Shown piece by piece: positions 44,359 through 54,288 of a stretch of 55,003 nt of DNA (within the stretch, counting starts at the first letter, position 1; each line of letters starts with the position of its first letter). The DNA is from Tetragenococcus halophilus subsp. flandriensis (GTDB taxonomy: Bacteria; Bacillota; Bacilli; Lactobacillales; Enterococcaceae). Both the position numbers and the translations under genes were made by a program. The notes beneath the pieces are model-generated. The model worked only from the letters and a program-made list of their open reading frames with translations. It was not told the origin of the DNA and did no database searches. The DNA is taken from NCBI RefSeq assembly GCF_030161475.1, contig NZ_BSUG01000009.1, positions 1 to 55,003 of the forward strand, given 5' to 3'.

Positions 44359-46641
44359 ATGGCATCTGTAACAAAAGACATTGAAAAAGTAAATGCGGCT
44401 GCTTGGCAGGGTTTCAAAGGAGAAACTTGGCGCCACGAAGTAAATACCCGTGATTTTATCCAAGAAAATTATACTGAATATCGTGGAAATGATGAATTTT
44501 TAGAACCTATTGCTGAAAGTACTGACAAATTATGGTCGAAATTGCAAGAATTGTTTGATGTAGAACATGATCATAATGGTGTTTATGATATGGATAATGA
44601 CATTCCATCGACAGTTACTTCTCATGGACCAGGTTATTTAATTAAAGATGAAGAAAAAATCGTTGGATTACAAACTGATAAACCATTAAAACAAGCTTTC
44701 CAACCATTTGGTGGCATTAAAATGGCTAACAATGCTTTAAAAAGTAATGGTTATGAAGTAGACGAAGACATGAACAAGATCTTTACTGACTGGAGCAAGA
44801 CACATAACCAAGGTGTGTTTGATGCTTATACTCCAGAAATGCGTCGAGCTCGTTCAAACAAAATCATTACAGGTTTACCTGATGCTTATGGTCGCGGTCG
44901 TATTATCGGTGATTATCGTCGTATCGCTTTGTATGGAATCGATTATTTAATCGAGCGTAAACAAGATGACTTAGCAAATACTGGCTATCGTACCATGACA
45001 GATGACGTCATTCGTTTAAGAGAAGAAGTTACTGAACAACTACGTGCTTTAAATGATTTGAAAACAATGGCTGCTTCTTATGGTTTTGATATTTCACGCC
45101 CTGCTGCTAATGCACAAGAAGCTATCCAATGGCTATACTTTGGTTACCTAGCTGCTATTAAGTCACAAAACGGGGCTGCTATGTCCTTTGGTCGAGTTTC
45201 GGCATTCTTAGATATTTACATCCAACGTGATTTGGACGAAGGTGTAATTACAGAAGCTCAAGCACAAGAACTGATCGACCAATTGGTATTGAAACTTCGG
45301 ATGGTGAAATTTGCTCGTACACCTGAATATAATGAATTATTCTCCGGATTTCCAATCTGGGCTACATTATCATTAGCAGGAATGGGCATTGACGGTCGCT
45401 CACTGGTAACAAAAAATGATTTCCGTTTGTTGCATACTTTAAGTAATATGGGTCCTGCACCAGAACCCAATATGACAGTTTTATATTCCTCGCACTTGCC
45501 TAAAGGATTTAGAAATTTTGCAGCGAAAATGGCCAAAGAAAGTTCTTCTATCCAATTTGAAAATGATGATCTGTTGCGCGCAAACTGGGGCTCAGATGAT
45601 GTTTCGATCGCTTGCTGTGTGTCAGCGACAGTAACAGGTAAAGATATGCAGTTCTTTGGAGCGCGTGCTAACTTATGTAAAGCAGTACTGTATGCGATCA
45701 ACGGTGGTATCGATGAAAAAACGAAAAAACAAGTAGGTCCTAAATATCGTCCAATCACAGGAGACACCATTGATTATGACGATTTTATGGATAAATATAA
45801 AGACATGTTAGATTGGTTAGCTGAACTTTATGTAAACACATTGAATGTTATCCATTATATGCACGATAAATATTCTTATGAAGCAGCGCAACTTGCTTTG
45901 ATGGATACTAATCTGAAACGCACTTTTGCTACAGGTATTGCGGGTATTTCACATGCAGCTGATAGTATTATGGCAATTAAATACGGTAATGTAAAAGTTA
46001 TCCGTGATGAAACAGGATTAGCTGTAGATTACGCACCGCAAAATGAATTTCCAACTTATGGTAATGACAATAAAGAAGCCGACGATATGGCTAACTGGAT
46101 CGTAGAATACTTCATTACTCAAATTAGACGTCAACATACTTATCGTGATTCGACACCAACAACATCATTATTAACGATTACTTCAAATGTTGTTTATGGT
46201 AAAGCAACTGGTAATACACCAGATGGACGTCGTGCTGGAAAACCATTAGCTCCGGGTGCAAACCCATCTTATCAAGATGGCCAGTACTTGGGTGAAAAGA
46301 ACGGCTTATTAGCTTCATTGAATTCAACAGCTCGTTTGAACTATGAAAATGCGATGGATGGTATTTCAAATACGCAAACAATTAATCCAACAGGTTTGGG
46401 TAAAGATGAAGATACCCGCATTAACAACTTGACAAACGTATTGGATGGTTACTTTGATAAAGGTGCTTATCATATCAATGTTAATGTATTCTCTAACGAT
46501 CTATTACTTGATGCGCAAGAACATCCAGAAAAATATCCTAACCTAACGATTCGTGTTTCTGGTTACGCTGTTAAATTCCGTGATCTAACACGCGAACAAC
46601 AAAACGACGTGATTTCAAGAACAGCTCACGATAGAATGTAA
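44359..46641 (+). CDS. pflB: Formate C-acetyltransferase (pyruvate formate-lyase)
   Basis: A 760-residue glycyl-radical enzyme that splits pyruvate with CoA into acetyl-CoA and formate under anaerobic conditions. The active-site pair Cys419-Cys420 is in [13 protein letters not shown] and the radical Gly735 in [11 protein letters not shown] near the C-terminus. [20 protein letters not shown] and [20 protein letters not shown] match PflB. A strong GGAGGAG ribosome site precedes ATG 44359. The activating enzyme PflA, normally next door, is separated here by an IS200/IS605-type insertion of about 1.8 kb. Confidence 0.97.
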   Translation: MASVTKDIEKVNAAAWQGFKGETWRHEVNTRDFIQENYTEYRGNDEFLEPIAESTDKLWSKLQELFDVEHDHNGVYDMDNDIPSTVTSHGPGYLIKDEEKIVGLQTDKPLKQAFQPFGGIKMANNALKSNGYEVDEDMNKIFTDWSKTHNQGVFDAYTPEMRRARSNKIITGLPDAYGRGRIIGDYRRIALYGIDYLIERKQDDLANTGYRTMTDDVIRLREEVTEQLRALNDLKTMAASYGFDISRPAANAQEAIQWLYFGYLAAIKSQNGAAMSFGRVSAFLDIYIQRDLDEGVITEAQAQELIDQLVLKLRMVKFARTPEYNELFSGFPIWATLSLAGMGIDGRSLVTKNDFRLLHTLSNMGPAPEPNMTVLYSSHLPKGFRNFAAKMAKESSSIQFENDDLLRANWGSDDVSIACCVSATVTGKDMQFFGARANLCKAVLYAINGGIDEKTKKQVGPKYRPITGDTIDYDDFMDKYKDMLDWLAELYVNTLNVIHYMHDKYSYEAAQLALMDTNLKRTFATGIAGISHAADSIMAIKYGNVKVIRDETGLAVDYAPQNEFPTYGNDNKEADDMANWIVEYFITQIRRQHTYRDSTPTTSLLTITSNVVYGKATGNTPDGRRAGKPLAPGANPSYQDGQYLGEKNGLLASLNSTARLNYENAMDGISNTQTINPTGLGKDEDTRINNLTNVLDGYFDKGAYHINVNVFSNDLLLDAQEHPEKYPNLTIRVSGYAVKFRDLTREQQNDVISRTAHDRM

Positions 46642-46652
46642 AGAAATTTTTT

Positions 46653-46684
46653 GAGGGTGACAAGACTCTTGTTGCCCTCTTTTT
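46653..46684 (+). terminator. Rho-independent terminator after pflB
   Basis: GAGGGTGACAAGA and TCTTGTTGCCCTC pair (two imperfect positions) with a very short loop, followed by T5. It lies before the mobile element, so pflB and pflA are unlikely to rely on a single transcript now. Confidence 0.8.
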
Positions 46685-46812
46685 AAATAATGGTTGAAAA
46701 GCTAGCCATGCTTAATTAACCACCGATTTTATTAGAGGTCGCCAAATGAGGAAACTCGGTACTTAAGCCCCGAGATGAATCATTGTCTAGGGCGACCTGT
46801 ATTGTATTCAGT

Positions 46813-47197
46813 TCATTGGTTTTGAATGTATTGTGCTACAACATCTTTCGACATATTCCCCTAGCGTCGACATGAAGAAACTCGGAGACCATAAATGACC
46901 CTTCCATAATAGATGCTTTGTTTCAGGAAAATGCTGGAACCATTCCCTGGCAGAACGACCTTTGCGTGTTTTAACCATTGAACTTGGCGCATGTTTTGGA
47001 TTGAAGCGCAACAACATATGGATATGCTTAGGCATCACTTCTAATTCTTGCATTGTGATGCCATAATGACTCGATATTTTTTTAAGCATGTTTTTCATGA
47101 CGTCACGTTTTCATTCAGTATCAAATATCTGTGCATAATATTTTGTTACCCATACAAGATGAAAATAAAAATCATAGATATTCATTTTTGTTTTCAC
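46813..47197 (-). pseudogene. IS200/IS605 TnpA (Y1 transposase) with a stop and a frameshift
   Basis: Reading the minus strand from GTG 47197, the frame gives MKTKMNIYDFYFHLVWVTKY and DTE, then TGA at 47113-47111, and continues KRDVMKNMLKKISSHYG, MPKHIHMLLRFNP (HUH motif as HIH) and LWSPSFFMSTLG. There a run of four G (plus-strand C at 46858-46861) shifts the frame; with three, it would read NMSKDVVAQYIQNQ, restoring the catalytic Tyr, and stop at 46813. The nonsense codon and the one-base insertion both damage a single-strand transposase of about 127 residues. An internal ATG could start at 47098, but that product still lacks the Tyr. Confidence 0.85.
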
Positions 47198-47298
47198 TAA
47201 CACATGTACTCCTCTTAATGACTTATATTATTATTAATACATGTGAACATTTTAATAATATGTGTTATAGTTAATGTAAAATGAAGGAGGTGAAATGA

Positions 47299-48438
47299 GT
47301 GTATAAAGGCATTGAATGTAAACTATACCCCAATCAACAACAAGCTAATATTATACAAATGACTTTTGGGCATACAAGATTTATTTGGAACCAAATGTTA
47401 GGGATGTTAAACGAACGTTATCAAAACAATAAAGATTTAAAAATGCTTTCTTATTCAACACTATCATCGCTAATTCCTCAGTTAAAACGTGAATACGCTT
47501 GGCTTAAAGACGTTGATAGTGTGGCGATTCAATGTTCAGTCAAAAGATTGTCTGAAACCTTTGACCGTTTCTTTAAAGGATTTTGTCGCTATCCTAAATT
47601 CAAATCAAAAAAGCATCACCAGTCTTATTTAAGTACGATTCGAGGGCAAAATATTCGATTGAATCACAATCAGAGATATATCAAATTGCCTAAATTAGGT
47701 TGGGTAAAGTGTAAACCCAGTGTGCGATATATCGAAAATGAACGGATTCAATCGGTGACGGTGAAACAACGAGCTAGCGGGAAATACGTTATTTCTGTTT
47801 TGGTTGCAAGTGAAAATCAAGCCCTAGCCAAAACAGGGAAAACCATAGGCATTGACTTAGGTGTCTCAGATTTTGCAATTACGTCTGACGGACACAAATA
47901 TCCTTCGCAAAAATTACACTTAAAATATCAACAGCAGCTTCATTATTGGGAAAAACGCATGGCGAGACGACGGTTAAAAGCCAAAGCTGCAGGCATTGAC
48001 TTAAAAGACGCTAAAAACTATCAAAAAGCTAGAAAACAAGTTGCCCGTATTCACAAGAAAATAGCCGATACAAGAAAAGACTATATTCATAAAATAACAA
48101 CTGAATTAGTAAAACAATATGATGTACTTGTGATAGAAGATTTAAAAGCATCAAACATTTTAAAGAATCACAAACTTGCACGCAGTATTGCAAGCCAGTC
48201 GTGGCGACAATTTAGAGTACTTTTAGCATATAAATGTAAAATATATGGTAAAGAATTGATTGTGGTTAATCCCTATAAAACATCACAGAAATGTTCAAAT
48301 TGTGGTCATGATAGCGGTAAAAAAAACTTGGACATACGTCAATGGCGTTGCCCCTCATGCCATACTGAGCATGATAGAGATATTAATGCAGCTAAAAACA
48401 TAAGAAATATAGGCTTGGGACAAGCCTTAGTCAAATAG
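47299..48438 (+). CDS. tnpB: TnpB, IS200/IS605-associated RNA-guided nuclease
   Basis: A 379-residue protein, intact. The RuvC-like triad is visible as Asp186 (TIGIDLGVSDFAI), Glu280 (VLVIEDLKASNIL) and Asp361 (EHDRDINAAKNI); the zinc-ribbon cysteines are Cys332, Cys335, Cys351 and Cys354 (KCSNCGHDSG and RCPSCHTEH). The N-terminal part (GIECKLYPNQQQANIIQMTF) is the usual OrfB_IS605 HTH region. TnpB proteins are known to be programmable DNA nucleases guided by an RNA from the element's right end, the ancestors of Cas12. Start is GTG 47299 with GGAGGTG at 47287-47293; a nearer ATG at 47295 gives a four-codon frame only. Confidence 0.93.
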   Translation: MYKGIECKLYPNQQQANIIQMTFGHTRFIWNQMLGMLNERYQNNKDLKMLSYSTLSSLIPQLKREYAWLKDVDSVAIQCSVKRLSETFDRFFKGFCRYPKFKSKKHHQSYLSTIRGQNIRLNHNQRYIKLPKLGWVKCKPSVRYIENERIQSVTVKQRASGKYVISVLVASENQALAKTGKTIGIDLGVSDFAITSDGHKYPSQKLHLKYQQQLHYWEKRMARRRLKAKAAGIDLKDAKNYQKARKQVARIHKKIADTRKDYIHKITTELVKQYDVLVIEDLKASNILKNHKLARSIASQSWRQFRVLLAYKCKIYGKELIVVNPYKTSQKCSNCGHDSGKKNLDIRQWRCPSCHTEHDRDINAAKNIRNIGLGQALVK

Positions 48439-48523
48439 CTTAGACCCCTGATTTACTTTGAAATAAGTAAATTAAGTCATGAGTGTTCCTAGAAACTCGT
48501 TACTTTAGTAATGATGTAGTTCA
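48439..48523 (+). ncRNA. Putative omega RNA (reRNA) 3' region at the element's right end
   Basis: Following tnpB on the same strand, ATTTACTT (48451-48458) pairs with AAGTAAAT (48465-48472), and the terminal TTAC/GTAA hairpin follows at 48500-48511. In characterised TnpB systems the guide scaffold spans the tnpB 3' end and the right end, and the guide is the next ~15-20 bases of flanking DNA, here from about 48524. The call rests on family knowledge and position; the exact limits are not determined. Confidence 0.45.
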
Positions 48524-48588
48524 TAAATTACAGCAGACAATTACTTAACTAGTTGTTGTTTTACTTTTCTAATGAAAGAGGGATTTTT

Positions 48589-49356
48589 ATGACAGATCCA
48601 ATCATGGGTCGTATTCATTCTACAGAAAATTTTGGTACAGTAGACGGACCGGGCGTTCGTTTTGTTATCTTTGCGCAAGGTTGTCGCATGCGTTGCCAAT
48701 TTTGCCATAACCCTGATACTTGGAATATTAATTCTAAAAAAGCACAAATGCGTACTGCCGACGACGTGCTTGATGAAGCATTAAATTATCGTGCTTATTG
48801 GGGCGAAAAAGGGGGGATCACTGTAAGTGGTGGCGAACCTTTATTACAAATAGATTTTTTGATTGACTTATTTAAAAAAGCCAAAGCTAAAGGGATAAAC
48901 ACTACACTGGATACTTGTGGCAATCCTTTTACCAGAAAAGAGCCTTTTTTTAGTAAGTTTGAGGAATTAATGAATTATACGGATTTATTATTATTTGATA
49001 TCAAACATATTGATACCGTTCAACATAAAAAATTAACCAAACACGGGAATGAAAATATTTTAGAGATGGCGCAATATCTATCCGAAATTGGTAAACCTGT
49101 TTGGGTTCGTCATGTTTTAGTGCCGTTTCGTAGTGACTATGATGAATTTTTAGATCGATTGAATGAATTCATTCAATCTTTAAATAATGTTGATAAAGTT
49201 GAAATTTTACCTTACCATACGATGGGCCGTTATAAATGGGATGAATTAAATCTAAAATATCCACTGGAAGGAATCGAACCTCCAGGACAAGAACGGGTAG
49301 AAAATGCGAAAAAAATTCTCCAAGTGGACCAATACACTGGATATCAAACAAGATAA
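48589..49356 (+). CDS. pflA: Pyruvate formate-lyase activating enzyme
   Basis: A 255-residue radical-SAM enzyme that installs the glycyl radical on PflB. The [4Fe-4S] motif CxxxCxxC is GCRMRCQFCHNPDTW; GGITVSGGEPLLQ and TLDTCGNPF are the SAM-binding segments, and LLFDIKHIDTVQHKKLT and VWVRHVLVPF are typical of PflA. AAAGAGGG before ATG 48589 is the ribosome site. It is normally the second gene of a pfl operon; the mobile element and the terminator after pflB mean it now needs its own promoter, perhaps within the element or the 65 bp after it. A terminator follows. Confidence 0.96.
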   Translation: MTDPIMGRIHSTENFGTVDGPGVRFVIFAQGCRMRCQFCHNPDTWNINSKKAQMRTADDVLDEALNYRAYWGEKGGITVSGGEPLLQIDFLIDLFKKAKAKGINTTLDTCGNPFTRKEPFFSKFEELMNYTDLLLFDIKHIDTVQHKKLTKHGNENILEMAQYLSEIGKPVWVRHVLVPFRSDYDEFLDRLNEFIQSLNNVDKVEILPYHTMGRYKWDELNLKYPLEGIEPPGQERVENAKKILQVDQYTGYQTR

Positions 49357-49359
49357 AGG

Positions 49360-49394
49360 AAAAACGCTGGAAAAATTATTTTCAGCGTTTTTTT
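49360..49394 (+). terminator. Rho-independent terminator after pflA
   Basis: AAAAACGCTG and CAGCGTTTTT pair perfectly around a 13-base loop, with extra T following. Confidence 0.9.
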
Positions 49395-49424
49395 AAATTT
49401 TAGAAGAAAGAAACTTTTTATGAA

Positions 49425-49629
49425 ATGTTGAACGAGGGGAAAAAACACATAGAAAGGTGAAAACAATGCTGAATAAGAGGCGGTAGCACATAGAAATAAG
49501 AAACTTATGTTGAATGAGAACTGATACCTCAAAGAAATCAAAAACCTACGTTGAATCAGCGCAGATACCTCAAAGAAATGAGAAAGCTATGTTGAATGAG
49601 AAGTAATAGCTCAAAGATCAGCAAAAAAA
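49425..49629. repeat. Five 41-bp tandem repeats downstream of pflA
   Basis: Units begin at 49425, 49466, 49507, 49548 and 49589, exactly 41 bp apart each time. The shared frame is A(T/C)GTTGAAT-AG at the start, TA(C/G)CTCAAAGAAAT in the middle (ACATAGAAA in the first two) and GAAA-CT at the end; the two central units are most alike. There are no spacers between units. A partial sixth copy may precede, around AGAAAGAAACTT at 49405-49416. The remaining DNA from 49395 to 49756 shows no gene and the function is unknown. Confidence 0.85.
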
Positions 49630-49756
49630 TTTTTTACTAACTCAAACAAACAATGGATTAACATCTCCTTGTTTTACTTCTGTTTGTGAAAATCATGGAA
49701 ATTTTTGGGAGTTTTTGCTATCATTATTATTGAAGTGAAAGATTGGAGTGAAAGTT

Positions 49757-50683
49757 ATGGCAAAGATTTTAGTTTTTGGTCACCAAAATCCTGACACAGA
49801 TGCGATTGGGGCGGCCATTGCTTTTTCTGAATTACAAAAACAAAAAGGACAAGATACTGAAGCTGTTGCTTTAGGAGAAGCTGGCGAAGAAACGCAGTTT
49901 GCTTTGGATTATTTTAATCTTCAAGCGCCTAGAGTGATTACTAAAGCTGGCGAGGAGACAAATGATGTAATGCTTGTTGATCATAATGAATTTCAACAAA
50001 GTGTAGCTGATATTGAAGATGTTAAAATCTTATCAGTGGTCGATCATCATCGTGTATCTAATTTCCAAACAGCTGATCCGCTATATTATCGCGCTGAACC
50101 TGTAGGCTGTACTAGTACTATTATTTTGAAGTTATATAAAGAAGCTGGTTTAGCACCAACAAAAGCCGTTGCTGGTATTATGCTGTCAGCCATTATCTCT
50201 GATACCTTATTGTTTAAATCACCAACATGCACACAAGAAGATATCGATGCTAGTAAAGAACTAGCAAATATTGCCGAAGTAGACACTGATACTTACGGTT
50301 TGGAAATGCTTAAAGCAGGCACGAACCTTGCGAACAAATCAGCTGAAGAGTTAATGGATATGGACGCTAAGAGCTTTCCAATGAGTGATAAAAATGTACG
50401 TATTGCACAAGTAAATACGGTAGACTTAGAGGAAGTTTTCAAGCGTCAATCAGAACTTGAACAAGCTATGGAAAAGGCAAATAAAGAAAACAACTATGAT
50501 TTATTCGTTTTGCTTGTTACTAATATTTTAGATAGTGATTCAGAATTACTTGTTGTGGGTGAACCCACAGAAAAGATTGAAAAAGCATTTAATGTTACTT
50601 TAGACAATCATAGAGCATTTCTAAAAGGTGTTGTATCTCGTAAAAAACAAGTTGTTCCTCCTTTAACAGAAAGCTTTCAATAA
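49757..50683 (+). CDS. ppaC: Manganese-dependent inorganic pyrophosphatase
   Basis: A 308-residue family II pyrophosphatase (DHH superfamily) that hydrolyses pyrophosphate and so pulls biosynthetic reactions forward, including the ADP-glucose and CDP-glycerol forming steps encoded in this window. Metal ligands are in [23 protein letters not shown] and the DHH motif of [11 protein letters not shown]; the C-terminal DHHA2 domain carries [20 protein letters not shown] with the substrate-binding Arg and Lys. GGAGTG at 49745-49750 favours ATG 49757 over the in-frame GTG 49748 that overlaps it. It is a single-gene unit closed by a strong terminator. Confidence 0.96.
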   Translation: MAKILVFGHQNPDTDAIGAAIAFSELQKQKGQDTEAVALGEAGEETQFALDYFNLQAPRVITKAGEETNDVMLVDHNEFQQSVADIEDVKILSVVDHHRVSNFQTADPLYYRAEPVGCTSTIILKLYKEAGLAPTKAVAGIMLSAIISDTLLFKSPTCTQEDIDASKELANIAEVDTDTYGLEMLKAGTNLANKSAEELMDMDAKSFPMSDKNVRIAQVNTVDLEEVFKRQSELEQAMEKANKENNYDLFVLLVTNILDSDSELLVVGEPTEKIEKAFNVTLDNHRAFLKGVVSRKKQVVPPLTESFQ

Positions 50684-50693
50684 AACTTAAATT

Positions 50694-50740
50694 AAAACGT
50701 CTTAAAATAAAAGTATTTACTTTATTTTAAGACGTTTTTT
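50694..50740 (+). terminator. Rho-independent terminator after ppaC
   Basis: AAAACGTCTTAAAATAAA and TTTATTTTAAGACGTTTT form an 18-bp perfect stem with a 9-base loop and T tail. Confidence 0.93.
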
Positions 50741-51208
50741 AATTACTTTATACCACGCTATTTAATCTTAACTGAAAAAATTTTTTTATTGTATTTTTAC
50801 AGTTATTTTTCCCATTAGAAAATATTTGTTTTAAAGAAAATACGGAATGGTTTCTTTTGTACTTTATGAAAAAATGAAAGAAACTAAATTTGTTAAAGAT
50901 AAAATTTTTCTGCATATCATGAAAATTACTGATTTTATAGTATTTATTTATAAACATAATGAAAAAGAATCGGAGATAGAGATAAAATTTTATTTCACAT
51001 ATTTTGAAAATGCTTTCGTAAATGTCATTTTTATCGAAGTAATTTAAAAAACTTTTTTAATTTTGTTATTTTTTAGAATAATAAAAAAATTCATTTGAAA
51101 AAGTTGTGATTATGATATAATAGACATAGAAACAAAATTTCAAGTTACGCTAAATAAATGTATGTTTTTTAATGGCTGTTTTTCGTTATTTTTTAAAGGA
51201 GGGTTGAT
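50741..51208. other. 468-bp AT-rich gap before the glycogen operon, with a probable promoter
   Basis: No supportable gene; a 66-codon frame at 50847-51047 has the composition of random AT-rich DNA and no ribosome site. TATAAT at 51116-51121 with TTGAAA at 51095-51100 (15-bp spacing) is the likely glgB promoter. TGAAAATGCTTTCG at 51005-51018 matches a catabolite-responsive element at 11 of 14 positions but has TG instead of the central CG, so it is only a weak candidate for CcpA control. Confidence 0.5.
51095..51121 (+). promoter_or_regulatory. Probable promoter of glgBCD
   Basis: Perfect TATAAT (51116-51121) with TTGAAA (51095-51100) at a short 15-bp spacing, about 88 bp upstream of glgB, whose AAAGGAGGG ribosome site follows. 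Confidence 0.5.
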
Positions 51209-53095
51209 ATGCTTGAATCAAGTAAAGAAGTCTTAGAAGCTGAACAACGTTTTTTAACGGGGGAAAACTTTTATGTTCAACATTTTTTAGGTGTTCGCAA
51301 AAATGAAAGCGGATACGTTTTTCGAGTGTGGGCGCCTCATGCCCAGCAAGTATATTTAGTAGGAGACTTTAATGACTGGGACGAGTCTTTACCCATGGAA
51401 AAAAGAGAGAAATCAGGGGTATGGGAACTTACAACTTCCTTAGCTGAAGAAGGACAATTATATAAATTTTTAGTTCAACAAGCAAATGGCCGTAAAATTA
51501 TGAAAATTGACCCTTTTGCGGTTCGTTTTGAAGAAAGACCTGGAACAGCAGCAGTCATTTATACTATTCCTGAAAAAAAATGGCATGATAATTTATGGCG
51601 CGGACGACAGAAAAAAGCACAAACATTAAAACGCCCTATGAATATTTACGAAGTTCATGCCAGTTCTTGGAAGCATGATGAAAATGGGCAACCTTATACT
51701 TTTAAAGCCTTAGAGGAAGAACTCATTCCTTATGTTAAAGAAATGGGCTATACCCATATCGAATTTCTCCCGTTGATGGAACACCCTCTTGGCGCCTCAT
51801 GGGGTTACCAATTAACAGGTTTTTTTGCATTAACTTCTTATTATGGTACGCCAGTTGAGTTTCGTGATTTTGTAGATTCTTGTCATAAGAATAATATTGG
51901 TGTATTTGTGGATTGGGTCCCTGCTCATTTTTGTATTAATGAAGATACATTACCTTATTATGATGGCACACCAACCTTTGAGTATGAAGATCCAGACCGA
52001 GCGCATAACATTCGTTGGGGGACCATTTGTTTTGATCTTGGTAAACCACAGGTACAGAGTTTTTTGATTTCAAGTGCATTATTTTGGCTTGATGTCTACC
52101 ATCTTGATGGTATGCGTGTGGATGCCGTTTCTAGCATGTTGTATTTAGATTATGACGAAGGACCTTGGCAGCCTAACCATGAAGGCGGCAATCGAAATTT
52201 TGAAGGCTTCTATTTTCTACAAAAGCTTAATGCTGTCATTAAACTTGCTTTTCCACAAACCGTTATGATGGCCGAAGAAAGTAGCTCGGAAACTCAAATT
52301 ACCGGTATGATTGAAAGTGGCGCATTGGGCTTTGATTATAAATGGAATATGGGTTGGATGAATGATGTACTACGTTTTTATGAAATGGATCCTGTTTTCC
52401 GTAAAGATCATTTCCATTTATTGACCTTTTCTTTCATGTATATGATGAACGAACATTATATTCTCCCTTTTTCTCATGATGAAGTTGTTCATGGTAAAAA
52501 AAGTTTAATGCATAAAATGTGGGGCGATCGTTATAAACAATTTGCGCAACTACGGAATATGTATACTTTTATGATGACACATCCGGGCAAAAAAATACTC
52601 TTTATGGGAAGTGAATGGGGTCAATTTCTCGAATGGAGATATAATGAAGGCTTGGAATGGGTGGATCTGGAAGATGAACTGAATAATAAAATGCAACATT
52701 TTACTGCTAAACTAAATTCCTTGTATAAAAATGAGCGTAGCTTGTGGGAGTTAGAGGATACAGCGGAAACTGTAGAACTGATTGATGCTGATAATACCGC
52801 AGAGAGTGTATTGACTTTTATACGCAAATCAAAAACCAAAAAGGATTTTCTTATTGTAGCCCTAAATCTAACGCCAGTAGAAAGACAAGATTTTGCAATT
52901 GGCGTTCCTTATCCAGGCAGTTATCAAGAAGTATTAAATACAGAAAAAATTGAATTTGGTGGTACTTGGACTAAAAATAATAGTCGCTGTCAAAGTATTG
53001 ATCAGCCATTTAAACAGTTTAATCAGCAGATACAGACGGTTTTACCTGCTTTGGGCGCACTTATTATTAAACCTGAGGAAATTCAAGTGAAGTAA
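51209..53095 (+). CDS. glgB: 1,4-alpha-glucan branching enzyme
   Basis: A 628-residue GH13 enzyme adding alpha-1,6 branches to glycogen. A CBM48 domain ([20 protein letters not shown]) precedes the barrel. GH13 motifs are DWVPAHF, the nucleophile Asp in [18 protein letters not shown], the acid Glu in MMAEESSS and the transition-state Asp in [13 protein letters not shown]. The short N-terminus puts it in the Bacillus-type group. A strong AAAGGAGGG ribosome site supports ATG 51209. It leads an operon with glgC (50 bp later) and glgD; glgA and glgP would normally follow beyond the window. Confidence 0.96.
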   Translation: MLESSKEVLEAEQRFLTGENFYVQHFLGVRKNESGYVFRVWAPHAQQVYLVGDFNDWDESLPMEKREKSGVWELTTSLAEEGQLYKFLVQQANGRKIMKIDPFAVRFEERPGTAAVIYTIPEKKWHDNLWRGRQKKAQTLKRPMNIYEVHASSWKHDENGQPYTFKALEEELIPYVKEMGYTHIEFLPLMEHPLGASWGYQLTGFFALTSYYGTPVEFRDFVDSCHKNNIGVFVDWVPAHFCINEDTLPYYDGTPTFEYEDPDRAHNIRWGTICFDLGKPQVQSFLISSALFWLDVYHLDGMRVDAVSSMLYLDYDEGPWQPNHEGGNRNFEGFYFLQKLNAVIKLAFPQTVMMAEESSSETQITGMIESGALGFDYKWNMGWMNDVLRFYEMDPVFRKDHFHLLTFSFMYMMNEHYILPFSHDEVVHGKKSLMHKMWGDRYKQFAQLRNMYTFMMTHPGKKILFMGSEWGQFLEWRYNEGLEWVDLEDELNNKMQHFTAKLNSLYKNERSLWELEDTAETVELIDADNTAESVLTFIRKSKTKKDFLIVALNLTPVERQDFAIGVPYPGSYQEVLNTEKIEFGGTWTKNNSRCQSIDQPFKQFNQQIQTVLPALGALIIKPEEIQVK

Positions 53096-53145
53096 GAAAA
53101 AGAAGTAGGATTATTGAGAGGAGGAAAGGTGGTTTCACCGCAATC

Positions 53146-54288
53146 ATGAAAACAGAGACAGTAGCTATGATATTAGCAGGTGGACAAGGAACACGGTTAG
53201 GAAAATTAACCAAAAATATGGCTAAGCCTGCAGTTCCCTTTGGTGGACGTTATCGGATTATTGATTTTACATTGAGTAACTGCGCTAATTCGGGGATTAA
53301 CAATGTAGGTGTTGTTACACAGTACCAACCCTTAGAACTAAACGCCCATATTGGAAATGGTGCCAGCTGGGGCTTAGATGGTATTGATTCAGGAGCGACG
53401 ATTTTACAACCTTATTCAAGTTCAGAAGGAAGTAAATGGTTTGAAGGAACGGCCCATGCTATTTATCAAAACATGGAATATATTGATCAACTAGATCCTC
53501 AATATGTTTTGATTTTATCTGGAGATCATATTTATAAAATGGACTATGAAGCGATGCTGGAAAATCATAAACAAAATCGTGCCTCGCTTTCAGTGGCTGT
53601 TATTGAAGTGCCATTTAAAGATGCTTCTAGGTTTGGCATTATGAATACAGATGAAAATGGCCGTATTATCGAGTTTGAAGAAAAACCGGAAAATCCTAAG
53701 AGTAATTTAGCCTCAATGGGTATTTATATTTTTAACTGGGGAAGACTACGTAGTATTTTACGTACTGGTTTTGCCAAAGAAAGTACGATGAGTGATTTTG
53801 GTAAACATGTTATCCCGGCTTATCTTGATAGCGGAGAAAACGTAATCGCTTATCGTTTTGATGGCTATTGGAAAGACGTGGGAACAATTGAGTCTTTATG
53901 GGAAGCAAATATGGAATTTTTAGATCCGGAGATGGAACTGGACATCCGTGATAAAGGATGGCGCGTTTATTCTAAAAATCATATTTCTCCTCCACACTTT
54001 ATCACGGATATGGGGTCAGCTAAAGATTCGTTGATTTCAGACGGGTGTTATGTCGCCGGCGATGTAAAACATAGCGTTTTATCTGACGATGTGCAAATAA
54101 AAGATGGGGCGACTGTATCTGACAGTGTCATTATGTCTGGGGCGACTATCGGTAAAAACGTGGTCGTTAAACGCGCGATTATCGGTGAAAATGCAATTAT
54201 TGGTGATAATGCTGTAGTTGATGGCACAGATGAAATAGAAGTTCTGGGATATAATGAAGTGATTGGAGTGACCATGGATGAAGACTAA
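53146..54288 (+). CDS. glgC: Glucose-1-phosphate adenylyltransferase, catalytic subunit
   Basis: A 380-residue enzyme making ADP-glucose for glycogen. The nucleotide loop is [27 protein letters not shown], the substrate region [13 protein letters not shown] and [13 protein letters not shown], and the C-terminus forms a left-handed beta helix (hexapeptide repeats such as [20 protein letters not shown]). In Firmicutes GlgC works with a second, non-catalytic subunit GlgD for full activity. GAGAGGAGGAAAGG lies upstream of ATG 53146. Its end overlaps the glgD start by 11 bp, showing translational coupling. Confidence 0.96.
   Translation: MKTETVAMILAGGQGTRLGKLTKNMAKPAVPFGGRYRIIDFTLSNCANSGINNVGVVTQYQPLELNAHIGNGASWGLDGIDSGATILQPYSSSEGSKWFEGTAHAIYQNMEYIDQLDPQYVLILSGDHIYKMDYEAMLENHKQNRASLSVAVIEVPFKDASRFGIMNTDENGRIIEFEEKPENPKSNLASMGIYIFNWGRLRSILRTGFAKESTMSDFGKHVIPAYLDSGENVIAYRFDGYWKDVGTIESLWEANMEFLDPEMELDIRDKGWRVYSKNHISPPHFITDMGSAKDSLISDGCYVAGDVKHSVLSDDVQIKDGATVSDSVIMSGATIGKNVVVKRAIIGENAIIGDNAVVDGTDEIEVLGYNEVIGVTMDED

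Larger units (their letters stand above)
46690..48523 (+). mobile_element. IS200/IS605-type insertion sequence between pflB and pflA
   Basis: Divergent tnpA (minus) and tnpB (plus) genes lie between subterminal hairpins. On the left, AGGTCGCC (about 46736) pairs with GGCGACCT (about 46792), with an inner CTCGG/CCGAG stem; on the right, TTAC/GTAA around TTTA at 48500-48511 lies in GAAACTCGTTACTTTAGTAA. Both ends share the GAAACTCG…TACTT core. There are no terminal inverted repeats, as expected for the family. The exact left limit is uncertain by about 40 bp. Confidence 0.8.

Noticed and set aside
45258..45770. 170-codon minus-strand frame inside pflB
   Set aside because: Antisense shadow of a highly expressed, codon-biased gene; no family features.
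49425..49629. CRISPR array
   Set aside because: Units are contiguous with an exact 41-bp period and have no unique spacers between conserved repeats; no cas genes are near. The same holds for 20538-20746.
50847..51047. 66-codon plus-strand frame between ppaC and glgB
   Set aside because: Composition follows random AT-rich DNA (many F, I, K, E), no ribosome site and no recognisable motif.
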